The translations under genes were made by a program, and so were the position numbers. A stretch of 64,000 nucleotides of DNA from assembly GCA_945874225.1 (NCBI GenBank), contig CAMCFT010000001.1:237221-301220 (forward strand). The letters are read 5' to 3'. This DNA comes from Flavobacterium psychrophilum. Lineage in GTDB: Bacteria > Bacteroidota > Bacteroidia > Flavobacteriales > Flavobacteriaceae. The notes beneath the pieces were generated by a model, which was given only the letters and a program-made list of their open reading frames with translations, ran no database searches and was not told the DNA's origin. Below are positions 1 to 8,656 of the stretch, piece after piece. Each line of letters begins with the position of its first letter. Positions within the stretch are counted from its first letter, which is position 1.

Positions 1-1659
1 GTTTCAGACCATACTGCGATTCAATTTAAGATGTTGAACAAGTCAAAAGGTCCCGCAATGTGGTCGCCAAGAGTTCAAAGTGACAGAATGCGTTTTTCCG
101 AAGAATGGAGATTGATGCTCGAAGGAACGCCAAATCTTGATTTTTACCAGGAAATGGTCAAAGGTTTGATTATTGAAAATGGCAAAATAAAAGGAATTAG
201 AACAGCGCTTGGAATCGAAATCAAATCCAAATCGGTTGTATTGACAAATGGAACTTTTCTGAATGGTTTGATTCATATTGGCGAAAAACAATTCGGAGGA
301 GGAAGAGCTGGCGAAAGTGCTGCATACGGAATTACCGAAGATTTGGTCAATGCAGGATTTCAAGCCGGAAGAATGAAAACAGGAACACCGCCTAGAGTTG
401 ATGGGCGTTCATTGGATTATTCTAAAATGAATGAAGAAAAAGGTGATGCCAAACCGGATAAATTCTCCTATTCTGATGAAACCAAACCATTGGCTCATCA
501 GAAATCGTGTCATATGACGTATACTTCTCTGGAGGTTCATAACATTTTGAGAGAAGGTTTTGATCGTTCGCCAATGTTTAATGGAAGAATCCAATCGCTC
601 GGGCCAAGATATTGTCCATCTATTGAAGATAAGATTAATCGTTTTGCCGACAAAGAAAGACACCAATTATTTGTAGAGCCGGAAGGCTGGAATACCTGTG
701 AGGTTTATGTAAATGGTTTTTCTACTTCACTTCCTGAGGATATTCAATTTAAAGCTTTGCGATCTGTTGTTGGATTTGAAAACGTGAAGTTTTTCCGCCC
801 AGGCTATGCTATTGAATACGATTATTTTCCACCAACGCAATTGAAACACACACTTGAAACTAAATTAGTTGAAGGATTATATTTCGCCGGACAAATAAAC
901 GGAACCACGGGATATGAAGAAGCGGCTTCTCAAGGATTGATGGCGGGAATTAACGCAGCATTAAAAGTTCAGAAAAAAGCGCCGCTTATTTTAAAAAGAG
1001 ACGAAGCATATATTGGCGTTTTAATTGATGATTTAATTACCAAAGGAACCGAAGAACCATATAGAATGTTTACTTCTCGGGCTGAATTCAGAACGTTGTT
1101 GCGTCAGGACAATGCCGATTTTAGACTGACTCCAATGTCGTACGAAATAGGTTTAGCTTCTGAAAAACGTTTACGCAGAATGGAACACAAATTGAATGAA
1201 TCTGAAAAAATGGTTGCTTTTTTCAAGGAAACAAGTGTTTCTGTAGCTGAAGCAAATCCAATTTTGGAATCAAAAGACACAGCTTTAATCACCCAAGGCG
1301 ATAAAATGTTTAAGGTGTTTTCTCGTCCGCAAATTGATTTGGAAGATATTATTAAATTCGAAAAGGTTGCGACTTATGTTGCTGAAAATAATTTAGATCA
1401 GGAAATATTAGAACAAGCCGAAATTCAAGTGAAGTATTCAGGTTATATCGAAAAGGAAAGAAACAACGCCAATAAATTAACTCGTTTAGAAGACGTAAAA
1501 ATTCCTGAAAATTTCGATTACAACAAAATTAAATCAATGTCGATTGAAGCAAAACAGAAATTAAGCAAGATTCGTCCTGTGACTATTTCACAAGCGTCAA
1601 GAATAAGCGGAGTTTCACCAAGCGATGTTTCTGTATTGTTGATTTATATGGGAAGATAA
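1..1659 (+). CDS. mnmG: tRNA uridine-5-carboxymethylaminomethyl modification enzyme MnmG (GidA), 5' truncated by window
   Basis: MnmG, with MnmE, installs the (carboxymethyl)aminomethyl group at C5 of wobble uridine in certain tRNAs, using FAD. The reading frame is open from base 1, so the gene starts outside the window; 552 residues of a family of about 620 are visible. The visible part begins with the family segment QFKMLNKSKGPAMWSPRVQSDR-like, followed by the GRAGE and KTGTPPR motifs, the substrate-domain stretch SIEDK, and the C-terminal helical domain (YSGYIEKE, then the SQASRISGVSP helix) that contacts MnmE and tRNA. The N-terminal dinucleotide-binding glycine motif is off the window. 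The stop is followed by an 18-bp perfect inverted repeat that may act as a terminator. The assignment is very secure. Confidence 0.97.
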   Translation, partial: VSDHTAIQFKMLNKSKGPAMWSPRVQSDRMRFSEEWRLMLEGTPNLDFYQEMVKGLIIENGKIKGIRTALGIEIKSKSVVLTNGTFLNGLIHIGEKQFGGGRAGESAAYGITEDLVNAGFQAGRMKTGTPPRVDGRSLDYSKMNEEKGDAKPDKFSYSDETKPLAHQKSCHMTYTSLEVHNILREGFDRSPMFNGRIQSLGPRYCPSIEDKINRFADKERHQLFVEPEGWNTCEVYVNGFSTSLPEDIQFKALRSVVGFENVKFFRPGYAIEYDYFPPTQLKHTLETKLVEGLYFAGQINGTTGYEEAASQGLMAGINAALKVQKKAPLILKRDEAYIGVLIDDLITKGTEEPYRMFTSRAEFRTLLRQDNADFRLTPMSYEIGLASEKRLRRMEHKLNESEKMVAFFKETSVSVAEANPILESKDTALITQGDKMFKVFSRPQIDLEDIIKFEKVATYVAENNLDQEILEQAEIQVKYSGYIEKERNNANKLTRLEDVKIPENFDYNKIKSMSIEAKQKLSKIRPVTISQASRISGVSPSDVSVLLIYMGR

Positions 1660-1680
1660 GATTTATGATTGCAGATATAA

Positions 1681-1725
1681 GATTAACGATTTTTGATTTA
1701 AATCTGCAATCAAAAATCGTTAATC
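1681..1725. repeat. Perfect 18-bp inverted repeat downstream of mnmG
   Basis: Bases 1681-1698 (GATTAACGATTTTTGATT) are exactly complementary to 1708-1725, with a 9-nt loop. Pairing continues imperfectly outward (about 1660-1740). It could terminate mnmG transcription, although no T-tract follows. The same words (gattaacgattt, aatcttaaatca) recur at 39597-39735, so this is also a dispersed repeat. Confidence 0.75.
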
Positions 1726-1743
1726 GATAATCTTAAATCATTT

Positions 1744-1759
1744 TGTTCCACGTGAAACT
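1744..1759. promoter_or_regulatory. parS-like ParB binding site
   Basis: The sequence TGTTCCACGTGAAACT matches the Bacillus subtilis parS 16-mer TGTTCCACGTGAAACA at 15 of 16 positions, differing only in the last base. It lies in the intergenic space after mnmG (gidA), a gene that is origin-proximal in many bacteria. ParB binding is inferred from sequence only; parB itself is not in the window. Confidence 0.65.
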
Positions 1760-1812
1760 ACTTTGTTAAGGCTTGGTATTATTGAGAATTTTAAAAAGAA
1801 TAAAATAAATAA

Positions 1813-2661
1813 ATGGACATTTTAAGCAAAAAACATTTTCTTACTGTAAAAGATTATTCGGTTTCCAAAGAAACTTTCGATTTGTATTATGACGAAATTT
1901 TGGATATGCTAATTACACATCCGCAACCCAGTTTAGAAAATTTAGGCAAATATTACGAAAGCGAAGATTACATTTCTCATACAGACAACAAACGTTCTTT
2001 GTTTGAAAAATTATATCATTTTATAAAAAGTATTGCTTTAAAAAATAAGCTCAATTTAATAAACTCGCTACAACCCAATAAAGGAAAGATTCTTGATATT
2101 GGAGCCGGAACAGGAGAATTTTTGTCGGTTGCAAAAAATGATGGTTGGCAAACCATAGGAGTAGAGCCAAGCGCAAAAGCAAAATCTATTGCGATAAATA
2201 AAGGAGTTTCGTTTGTAGAACTTTCAACTGAATTAGAAAACCAATCTTTTGACGTGATTTCGATGTGGCATGTTTTGGAACACGTTCCAGACTTAGATAA
2301 ACAAATTAAAGAATTAAAACGATTGTTGAAGCCTACAGGAACGTTAATTATTGCTGTTCCAAATTTTAAATCTTTCGACGCAAAACATTACGGAAAATTT
2401 TGGGCAGCTTACGATGTGCCAATTCACTTTTGGCATTTTTCGAAAACGGCGATAAAATTACTTTTCGAAAAAGAAGGAATGAAATTGGAAAAAGTCTTGC
2501 CAATGAAATTTGACTCTTTTTATGTGAGCTTACTTTCTGAAAAATACAAATCCGGGAAAATGAATTTCATCAAAGCTTTTTTCATTGGATTACAGTCCAA
2601 TTGGAAGGCAAGTCAGCATTTTGAATATTCTTCACACATTTATATCCTAAAAAACAACTAA
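1813..2661 (+). CDS. Class I SAM-dependent methyltransferase
   Basis: This 282-residue cytosolic protein has a UbiG/Methyltransf_23-type Rossmann fold. Motif I, ILDIGAGTGEFL, is near residues 94-105. The acidic end of strand 2 (TIGVEPS) follows, then DVISMWHVLEHVPDL, which is typical of the family. The N-terminal 70 residues resemble those of Bacteroidota methyltransferases found next to mnmG, and the C-terminus has a hydrophobic patch (FIKAFFIGLQSNW). The substrate cannot be read from sequence. The gene starts 154 bases after mnmG with the repeat and parS-like site between, so co-transcription is uncertain. Confidence 0.85.
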   Translation: MDILSKKHFLTVKDYSVSKETFDLYYDEILDMLITHPQPSLENLGKYYESEDYISHTDNKRSLFEKLYHFIKSIALKNKLNLINSLQPNKGKILDIGAGTGEFLSVAKNDGWQTIGVEPSAKAKSIAINKGVSFVELSTELENQSFDVISMWHVLEHVPDLDKQIKELKRLLKPTGTLIIAVPNFKSFDAKHYGKFWAAYDVPIHFWHFSKTAIKLLFEKEGMKLEKVLPMKFDSFYVSLLSEKYKSGKMNFIKAFFIGLQSNWKASQHFEYSSHIYILKNN

Positions 2662-2840
2662 AATCAATTTTAAGCCCATTTAAGAATGCTTTTTACTGTT
2701 TCTGAACCGTTACCTCGGATTTTTAGACAAAATTCATTATTTAAAGGCTGAGGGTTTCAATTTTAATAAACATAACTTATAAAATATATAATTTCGATAA
2801 CAAATACTTATATCATAAATATTTCTGCATTTTTTCAACT

Positions 2841-2874
2841 TTTTGCTAATGCTGCCTATTTTTTTATATTTTTG
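2841..2874 (+). promoter_or_regulatory. Bacteroidota-type promoter of the OmpH-like gene
   Basis: A -7 box TATTTTTG (2867-2874; consensus TAnnTTTG) is preceded by TTTTG at 2841-2845, a spacing of 21 bases that fits the -33 element. The start codon is 36 bases downstream. Confidence 0.5.
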
Positions 2875-2909
2875 TTACCAATTCTTAAAAATTAGAAAAA
2901 AAATTAATA

Positions 2910-3470
2910 ATGAAAAAAATAGTAGTAATTATTGCACTTTCGATTTCAATCGTTTCTTGCAATAAACCATCAGCAGAAATTAAAGAAGTAAAAACAGCAT
3001 ACGTAGATACTTCAGTTTTAATGAAAGAATATACAGGAACAAAAGATCTTGATGCTAAATATAAAGCAAAAGGTGAAGAAAAAGGAAGACAGCTTCAAGC
3101 TGAAATTGACAGATTCAAACAAGAAGCTTCAAACTTTCAAGCACAAGCACAGGCAAACGGTCAAGCTTGGGCACAACAAAAAGGAGCTGAATTGCAAAGA
3201 AGAGAGCAACAATTAGGTCAAGCACAACAAGCACTTTCTCAACAATTACAACAAGAAGGAGGAACAGAAATGGACAGTTTAGTTGCTGGCGTGAAAAGAA
3301 CTATTAAAGCTTATGGTAAAGAAAAAGGCTATGCTTATATTTATGGAACTGGAGATTCAAATGCCAGTATTTTATATGCTGAAGACAAATATGACATCAC
3401 AAAAGAAATTATCAAATTGTTGAATGACAAGTATAAAGCTCCTGCTGCGAAAGAAGAAGTTAAAAAATAA
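2910..3470 (+). CDS. OmpH/Skp-like periplasmic chaperone, lipoprotein
   Basis: This 186-residue protein has a lipoprotein signal: KK, a hydrophobic stretch, then the lipobox SIVSC with Cys17. The mature part matches the OmpH/Skp layout: a short strand (VKTAYVDTSVLMKEY), a long Gln/Glu-rich coiled coil (about residues 50-125, with repeated QAQAQ and QQLGQAQQALSQQ words), then a compact C-terminal segment containing YAYIYGTGDSNASILYA. Skp-like proteins keep outer-membrane proteins soluble in the periplasm. Here the lipid anchor would tether the coiled coil to a membrane. It is a single-gene unit with its own promoter and a strong downstream terminator. Confidence 0.82.
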   Translation: MKKIVVIIALSISIVSCNKPSAEIKEVKTAYVDTSVLMKEYTGTKDLDAKYKAKGEEKGRQLQAEIDRFKQEASNFQAQAQANGQAWAQQKGAELQRREQQLGQAQQALSQQLQQEGGTEMDSLVAGVKRTIKAYGKEKGYAYIYGTGDSNASILYAEDKYDITKEIIKLLNDKYKAPAAKEEVKK

Positions 3471-3494
3471 TTTTTTTCAAAATTAGTATATATT

Positions 3495-3520
3495 AAATGT
3501 CACGCAATTGCGTGACATTT
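3495..3520 (+). terminator. Rho-independent terminator, perfect 26-bp palindrome
   Basis: AAATGTCACGCAA is followed directly by its exact complement, and T residues follow at 3518-3524. It lies 24 bases after the OmpH-like gene. Confidence 0.85.
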
Positions 3521-3571
3521 TTTGTTATATCCACTTTAAAACAATAATTTAGCTCTTAATTTATACGCCAA

Positions 3572-5848
3572 ATGCAAACCATTTCCGAAGCCGCCGTTTA
3601 TACCCTAAGATTTATCAATCAAACCCATCGCTCTATTTTTCTTACTGGAAAAGCAGGAACTGGAAAAACAACGCTTCTTCGCGAAATTATTCAAACCACA
3701 CACAAAAACACGGTTGTGGTTGCACCAACTGGAATTGCGGCTTTGAATGCTGGCGGAGTCACTATTCACTCGATGTTTCAGTTGCCTTTCGGCGGATTTA
3801 TTCCTGATAATTCATCACCACATTTTTCTGAAAACACCAAATTTGAAACCAAAGCCACCTTGCGCAGACACTTCAAAATGAGCGGTTTAAAGAAATCGGT
3901 TATTCGAAATATGGAATTGCTCATCATTGATGAAGTGAGTATGCTTCGCGCAGATTTATTGGACGCAATGGATTTTATGATGCAAACCGTCCGGAAAAAA
4001 AGCACTCCTTTTGGCGGAGTTCAAGTATTATTTATTGGCGATTTGTTGCAATTACCACCCGTAATTCGGGACGAGGAATGGCGAACATTGCGAACATATT
4101 ACAAGGGAAAATTCTTTTTTCATTCTCACGTGGTGCAGCAAAATCCGCCTTTATACATCGAGTTGTCCAAAATTTTTCGTCAAACTGACGATGCGTTTAT
4201 TTCGATTTTGAACAATCTCAGGAACAACCAAATTTCCGCGGCAGACATTCAAAACCTGAATCAATATGTAAAACCTGATTTCGATCTGAAAGCAAATAAA
4301 GGCTATATCACTTTGACAACTCACAATGCCAAAGCCGATGCAATGAATGCACAAGCTTTGGAGGATTTAGAAGGAAAATTGGTAAGCTACAAACCTGAAA
4401 TTGTGGATGATTTTCCAGATAAAATATATCCCGTCGAAGAAAATTTAAAGCTTAAAGTCGGAGCGCAAATTATGTTTGTGAAAAACGATTTGTCTTTTGA
4501 TAAAAAATATTTCAACGGTAAAATGGGATTTATAAAATCGCTTTCGAGCCAGGAAATCCTCGTGCATTTTCCCGATGAAAACAAAACAATAGAAGTCGAA
4601 AAATACGAATGGCAAAACATCCGCTATAAAGTTGATGATTTGACTAAGGAAATTGAGGAAGAAGTGATGGGAACTTTCGTTCATTATCCTATAAAACTCG
4701 CTTGGGCAATCACAGTTCATAAAAGTCAAGGACTGACTTTTGATAAAGCTGCGCTCGATGTTTCGCAGGTTTTTCTTCCTGGACAAGCCTATGTGGCTTT
4801 GTCGCGTTTGCGCTCGTTAAATGGCTTAATTTTACTTTCTCCGCTTCGAATGAATGGCATTTCTAACGATCAGGATGTGATGGATTATTCGCTTAATAAA
4901 GCAACCGAAGAAGTTCTTGAAAATTCGTTGCAATCCGAAACCAGAAACTTTATCCATAATTTTCTGAATAGCAGTTTTGATTGGAGTGATTTGGCCCAAG
5001 AATGGCGGAATCATAAGTTTAGTTATGACGAAAAAGGCGAAAGTTCCGAGAAATCCAAACACGCCGTTTGGGCACGAAAACAAACAGATGCTATTGAATC
5101 ACTTTTGGAACCATCCAGAAAATTTATCTTGCAATTGAACAAACTTTTCAATCAAGAAACAGTTGATTTGAATCACGTTTTAGACCGAATAGAAGCGGCA
5201 TACAATTATTTTTTGTTGCCAATGGACAATTTGGTTCACGAACTTCTTTGGAAAATGGAAGAAGTCAAACGAATCAAAAAGGTAAAAGCATTTTACGAGG
5301 AATTGGTCATTCTTGAAGAACTGCAGATCAAGGCCGTTTTACGATTAATGAAAGCCAAATTATTAATTGAAACTGTTGTTGAAGGCGAAACAATTTCAAA
5401 AGAAAGACTTTCTTCAGATGAAATAAAATATTATAAAATCAACAAATTAAAAACAATTCAAGAAGACTTTAAGTCCGTAAACGTAACTTTAATAGAAGAC
5501 GAAGTCGACTTGGAAAGATACACGAAAAAGAAAAAAACCACTAAAGAAACCAAAAAATCTACCGTTCAGGAAACCTACGAATTATGGCTCCAAAAGAACA
5601 CGATTAAAGAAATTGCAGCGATAAGAAAACTAACATCACAAACTATTGGAACTCATATTGCCAAACTCATTGAATCCGGAACTATCGCGATTACTGCCAT
5701 TTTGCCGGAAGACAAAATATTGGAATTGGAAAAAGCTTTCAAAGGTTATAAAGAAGAAACGTTAAACGGTTTGAAGGAGCAATATGGTGAAAAATTTACT
5801 TGGGACGAATTGAAAATGTTCAAAGCAAGTTTGAATCTGAAATATTAA
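3572..5848 (+). CDS. Pif1-like DNA helicase with C-terminal helix-turn-helix domain
   Basis: This 758-residue superfamily 1 helicase has Walker A GKAGTGKT at residues 26-33, a Walker B-like LLIIDEVSML near 115-124, GGVQVLFIGDLLQLPP (motif III, typical of Pif1/RecD), and AWAITVHKSQGLTFD with VALSR further on (motifs V and VI). The C-terminus carries a basic linker (KKKKTTKETKK) and a helix-turn-helix segment (TYELWLQKNTIKEIAAIRKLTSQTIGTHI) like the HTH_40 domain found at the end of RecQ proteins. The likely role is unwinding of structured DNA or RNA-DNA hybrids during replication or repair. It is monocistronic and converges on the SPOR gene. Confidence 0.88.
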   Translation: MQTISEAAVYTLRFINQTHRSIFLTGKAGTGKTTLLREIIQTTHKNTVVVAPTGIAALNAGGVTIHSMFQLPFGGFIPDNSSPHFSENTKFETKATLRRHFKMSGLKKSVIRNMELLIIDEVSMLRADLLDAMDFMMQTVRKKSTPFGGVQVLFIGDLLQLPPVIRDEEWRTLRTYYKGKFFFHSHVVQQNPPLYIELSKIFRQTDDAFISILNNLRNNQISAADIQNLNQYVKPDFDLKANKGYITLTTHNAKADAMNAQALEDLEGKLVSYKPEIVDDFPDKIYPVEENLKLKVGAQIMFVKNDLSFDKKYFNGKMGFIKSLSSQEILVHFPDENKTIEVEKYEWQNIRYKVDDLTKEIEEEVMGTFVHYPIKLAWAITVHKSQGLTFDKAALDVSQVFLPGQAYVALSRLRSLNGLILLSPLRMNGISNDQDVMDYSLNKATEEVLENSLQSETRNFIHNFLNSSFDWSDLAQEWRNHKFSYDEKGESSEKSKHAVWARKQTDAIESLLEPSRKFILQLNKLFNQETVDLNHVLDRIEAAYNYFLLPMDNLVHELLWKMEEVKRIKKVKAFYEELVILEELQIKAVLRLMKAKLLIETVVEGETISKERLSSDEIKYYKINKLKTIQEDFKSVNVTLIEDEVDLERYTKKKKTTKETKKSTVQETYELWLQKNTIKEIAAIRKLTSQTIGTHIAKLIESGTIAITAILPEDKILELEKAFKGYKEETLNGLKEQYGEKFTWDELKMFKASLNLKY

Positions 5849-5869
5849 ACAGAAATGTTTTTAAATAAA

Positions 5870-5896
5870 AAACCCATTCTTAAATTGAATGGGTTT
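5870..5896. terminator. Bidirectional terminator between helicase and SPOR genes
   Basis: AAACCCATTC pairs exactly with GAATGGGTTT across a 7-nt loop. A-rich and T-rich tracts on the two sides suit both convergent genes. Confidence 0.8.
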
Positions 5897-5901
5897 CGTT
5901 T

Positions 5902-6837
5902 TTATAGTGATTCTATCAGAATCCAAGCATCAGGATTGACTGTTTTTTGAATTTCCTGTTTGGCCTTTTCGGCTTCGGGAAAAGTAGCGTAACTTCCGTA
6001 AAGAACCGGAAATAATCCATATTTATTCTGTGGAATTCGTCGCGCTTTATACCCTTGATCAGATAATCTTTCAAATGCTTTTTGGGCATTTCTTTCTTCT
6101 CTAAAGGCGCCTGCCATAATGTGGTAGGACATTTTTTCCTCTTTAACCGTAAGTGTTACGGCTGGAATTGGATTTTTAATAAAGAAAGTGGCTTCTTGAA
6201 TTTTGTTTTGAACTTGTTTTTGGACAGCACTTTCAACAAGAATAGTTTCGTTAGCAATTTGTTGTTGATAAATAGGGTAAGCAATAGCTCCAGTCAAACC
6301 TAATCCTAAAACAAAAATAGCCGCATATTTTAAATATACACTTGTACTTCTTCTTTCTGGTGTGAAAATTATTACTTCATCTTCTTCAAGCGCTTCGATT
6401 TTTTGTTCGAATAGTTCTCTTTTTACCATTGGAGAAACAAAGGTGCTCAATCCAAAAGAATTAGTCAAATAATTAGTTTGGTCGTAAGGCGTGAAAATCA
6501 AATTTTTATCGGCGTTAAGCGAAAAATTCCCAACGTTTTTTATAGCGAACAATCCGTTTTCCTGAAGTGCTTTTTTCCAATTGAAAACCTCATATTGAAT
6601 GGCGCTTATGGCATATTCGTAGGAAGTTTTCTCGGCTTGGGCAATATGATTGGCCAATAAGCCATCGTTATTTTTAAGATACGCATTGAAAGAAATCATT
6701 TTCTTTGGAGGAAAAAAAGAATTGGAACTTTCAATTAATTGAGCCGATTGAATTTCGGTCAAAAAAGCTCCGAATCCCGGAACGGTTACGCATTGGTAAC
6801 GGTATAAAAGTTGCGCGATGTATGGTTCTATGTTCAT
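5902..6837 (-). CDS. HU (CCDC81-type) and SPOR domain membrane protein
   Basis: A 311-residue protein. An in-frame ATG six codons upstream exists, but the family start MNIEPYIAQLLYRY favours 6837. Residues 1-125 or so form a pair of HU-like modules (TVPGFGAFLTE, FNAYLKNNDGLLANHIA, GLFAIKNVGNFSL), as in the Bacteroidota CCDC81-HU family. A transmembrane helix follows (YAAIFVLGLGLTGAIAYPI), then a periplasmic linker and a C-terminal SPOR domain (YHIMAGAFREERNAQKAF to GSYATFPEAEKAKQEI). SPOR domains bind denuded septal peptidoglycan, so the protein may link a cytoplasmic HU-type module to the division site. It is divergent from dprA. Confidence 0.85.
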   Translation of the reverse strand: MNIEPYIAQLLYRYQCVTVPGFGAFLTEIQSAQLIESSNSFFPPKKMISFNAYLKNNDGLLANHIAQAEKTSYEYAISAIQYEVFNWKKALQENGLFAIKNVGNFSLNADKNLIFTPYDQTNYLTNSFGLSTFVSPMVKRELFEQKIEALEEDEVIIFTPERRSTSVYLKYAAIFVLGLGLTGAIAYPIYQQQIANETILVESAVQKQVQNKIQEATFFIKNPIPAVTLTVKEEKMSYHIMAGAFREERNAQKAFERLSDQGYKARRIPQNKYGLFPVLYGSYATFPEAEKAKQEIQKTVNPDAWILIESL

Positions 6838-6939
6838 AGACACAAAGTTATACATTGAAAATAGTTATCAAAATTTTATTCACAATTTTTATTAACAATC
6901 CGCATTAATTTTTATAAATTTCAACCTCAAACAATTAGT

Positions 6940-8052
6940 ATGACTGACCAAGATTTATTTCATTTATTGGCATTGCAACAAGTAGAAGGCGTGGGGGATA
7001 TTATGGCCAAAAAATTAATAAATCATTGCGGAAGCGCAGAAGCAGTTTTCAAGACAAAAATATCCCAACTTACTGCTATTGATGGAATTGGTTCCATTTT
7101 AATCCAAAATTTAAAAAGCAAATCCGTTTTCGAAAAAGCGGAACAAGAACTTCAGTTTATTAAATCAAATGAAATTAAAGTAGAGTATTTTCAAGACGAA
7201 AATTATCCTGATCGATTGAAACATTGCATCGATGGACCGGTTTTGTTGTTTACATCTGGGAATATTGACTTGAAAAACAAAAAAATCATCAGTATTGTAG
7301 GAACTCGACAAATCACATCCTACGGAATGGAGTTTTGCCGAAAATTGATTGAAGATTTGGCGCCGCTTGATCCTGTAATCGTGAGTGGTTTTGCTTATGG
7401 AGTGGATATTTTTGCGCATCAATTGGCAATTGAACACGACTTGCAAACTATTGGCGTTGTAGCGCACGGTTTAAACCAAATTTACCCCAAAACTCACAAG
7501 AAATACGTGGCCAAAGTAGAGCAAAACGGCGGTTTTATGACGGAGTTTTGGAGTTCATCTAATCCTGAAAAGGAGAATTTTGTTCGCAGAAACCGAATTG
7601 TAGCAGGAATTTCTGAAGCCACGATTGTCATCGAATCTGCTGATAGAGGAGGATCCTTAATCACGGCAAATATTGCTAATGATTACAACCGTGATGTTTT
7701 TGCTGTTCCGGGAAGAACATCTGATAAGTACAGTCAAGGATGCAATAATTTGATTAAAACCCAAAAAGCAAACCTACTAACAAGCGCTGCCGATTTAGTT
7801 TATATTTTGAATTGGGAGATTGCTTCGCAGGCTCGCAATGATAAAAAAGTTGTGCAAAAACAATTGTTTGTCACCCTAGAATCCGACGAACAAAAAGTAT
7901 ATGATTATCTCTTAAAAAACGGAAAAGAATTGATGGATATTATTGCCTTGCGATGTGATTTTCCTATTTATAAAATCTCAGGAATGTTGCTGAATATGGA
8001 ACTCAAAGGAGTGATTCGGCCTTTGCCGGGAAAATTGTTTGAGGCAATTTAG
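6940..8052 (+). CDS. dprA: DNA-processing protein DprA (Smf) with in-frame repeat-derived peptide
   Basis: DprA loads RecA on incoming single-stranded DNA in natural transformation. The 370-residue protein has an N-terminal helix-hairpin-helix region (VEGVGDIMAKKL, IDGIGSIL), the Rossmann-like LOG core (ISIVGTRQITSYG, VSGFAYGVDIFAH, RRNRIVAGIS, GGSLITANIA, FAVPGR) and a C-terminal winged-helix DML1 domain (VYDYLLKNGKELMDIIAL). Between core and winged helix, residues about 292-301 (WEIASQARND) are encoded by a palindromic repeat (7816-7841) that also occurs between genes elsewhere. This looks like an in-frame insertion in a flexible linker. The gene is otherwise intact. Confidence 0.95.
   Translation: MTDQDLFHLLALQQVEGVGDIMAKKLINHCGSAEAVFKTKISQLTAIDGIGSILIQNLKSKSVFEKAEQELQFIKSNEIKVEYFQDENYPDRLKHCIDGPVLLFTSGNIDLKNKKIISIVGTRQITSYGMEFCRKLIEDLAPLDPVIVSGFAYGVDIFAHQLAIEHDLQTIGVVAHGLNQIYPKTHKKYVAKVEQNGGFMTEFWSSSNPEKENFVRRNRIVAGISEATIVIESADRGGSLITANIANDYNRDVFAVPGRTSDKYSQGCNNLIKTQKANLLTSAADLVYILNWEIASQARNDKKVVQKQLFVTLESDEQKVYDYLLKNGKELMDIIALRCDFPIYKISGMLLNMELKGVIRPLPGKLFEAI
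7816..7841. repeat. Palindromic repeat inside dprA
   Basis: ATTGC (7819-7823) pairs with GCAAT (7835-7839) around TTCGCAGGCTC. The flanks gagattgcttcg and tcgcaatga match the intergenic copy at 54597-54636. It is translated as EIASQARND. Confidence 0.75.
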
Positions 8053-8075
8053 TGAATATTAAAAAACATAAAACG

Positions 8076-8273
8076 GAGACGCTTCCGGCGAGACAAAATA
8101 GGTTGGTACTACATTGACGGGCACAAACACGCTCTATTTAGTTTGTCACGCTGGAAGCGTCTCACTGCACGAGAGCAAATTAATTGAGACGCTTCCAGCG
8201 AGACAAAACAGGTTGGTACTACATTGACGGGCACAAACACGCTCTATTTAGTTTGTCACGCTGAAAGCGTCTC
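8076..8273. repeat. Hairpin array, left part (arms, one complete hairpin, spacers)
   Basis: Units repeat with a period of 110 bases (starts 8076 and 8186). One complete hairpin is 8142-8207: left arm 8142-8163 (TTTGTCACGCTGGAAGCGTC plus TC), loop 8164-8185 (22 nt, core CGAGAGCAA), right arm 8186-8207. Spacers of about 44 bases (8098-8141, 8208-8251) share GGTTGGTACTACATTGACGG. The array begins with a right arm only (8076-8097) and ends with a left arm (8252-8273) facing the GIY-YIG gene. Confidence 0.92.
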
Positions 8274-8656
8274 TATTTGAGAAGGCATAATAATAGACTT
8301 TAAGAGAATCATTATGATAGAATACATCGAAGGTATTTACAGTTTTTATGTTTACATCCTGACTAACAAAAATAAAAAAGTGTTATATACAGGTGTCACA
8401 AATGACCTAAAACGACGTTTGCAAGAACATAAAGAAAAAATAAATCCAAATAGTTTTACTGCACGTTATAATGTTGAATTTTTGCTTTATTATGAACATT
8501 TTACTTGGATACAGCTTGCTATTGCTCGTGAGAAAGAAATTAAAGATTTGAAACGAGATAAAAAAGAAATATTAATTAATACGATTAATCCAGATTGGAA
8601 TTTTTTAAACGATTTGTTTTAATTGTTCTATTTAGAGACGCTTCTAGCGAGACAAA
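8252..8656. mobile_element. Candidate GIY-YIG mobile element bounded by inverted arms
   Basis: The left arm 8252-8273 and right arm 8635-8656 are inverted copies (19 of 22 positions complementary) of the arms that bound the 66-bp hairpins of the array. The GIY-YIG gene lies where those hairpins have a 22-nt loop. This geometry suggests a full-length element of about 405 bp with the short hairpins as miniature derivatives. Mobility is inferred, not shown. Confidence 0.5.
8314..8622 (+). CDS. Small GIY-YIG nuclease family protein
   Basis: This 102-residue protein is essentially one GIY-YIG domain of the UPF0213/YhbQ type. The YVYILTN strand (GIY equivalent) and YTGVTNDLKRR (YIG equivalent with the catalytic Arg in RRLQEH) are followed by the acidic helix AIAREKEIKDLKR, whose Glu would bind metal. 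The family cleaves DNA or is thought to act in DNA repair or mobility; the target here is unknown. The gene is enclosed by inverted repeat arms and flanked on both sides by an array of the same hairpins, so it may process or mobilise them. Its start follows a degenerate copy of the usual loop. Confidence 0.85.
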   Translation: MIEYIEGIYSFYVYILTNKNKKVLYTGVTNDLKRRLQEHKEKINPNSFTARYNVEFLLYYEHFTWIQLAIAREKEIKDLKRDKKEILINTINPDWNFLNDLF

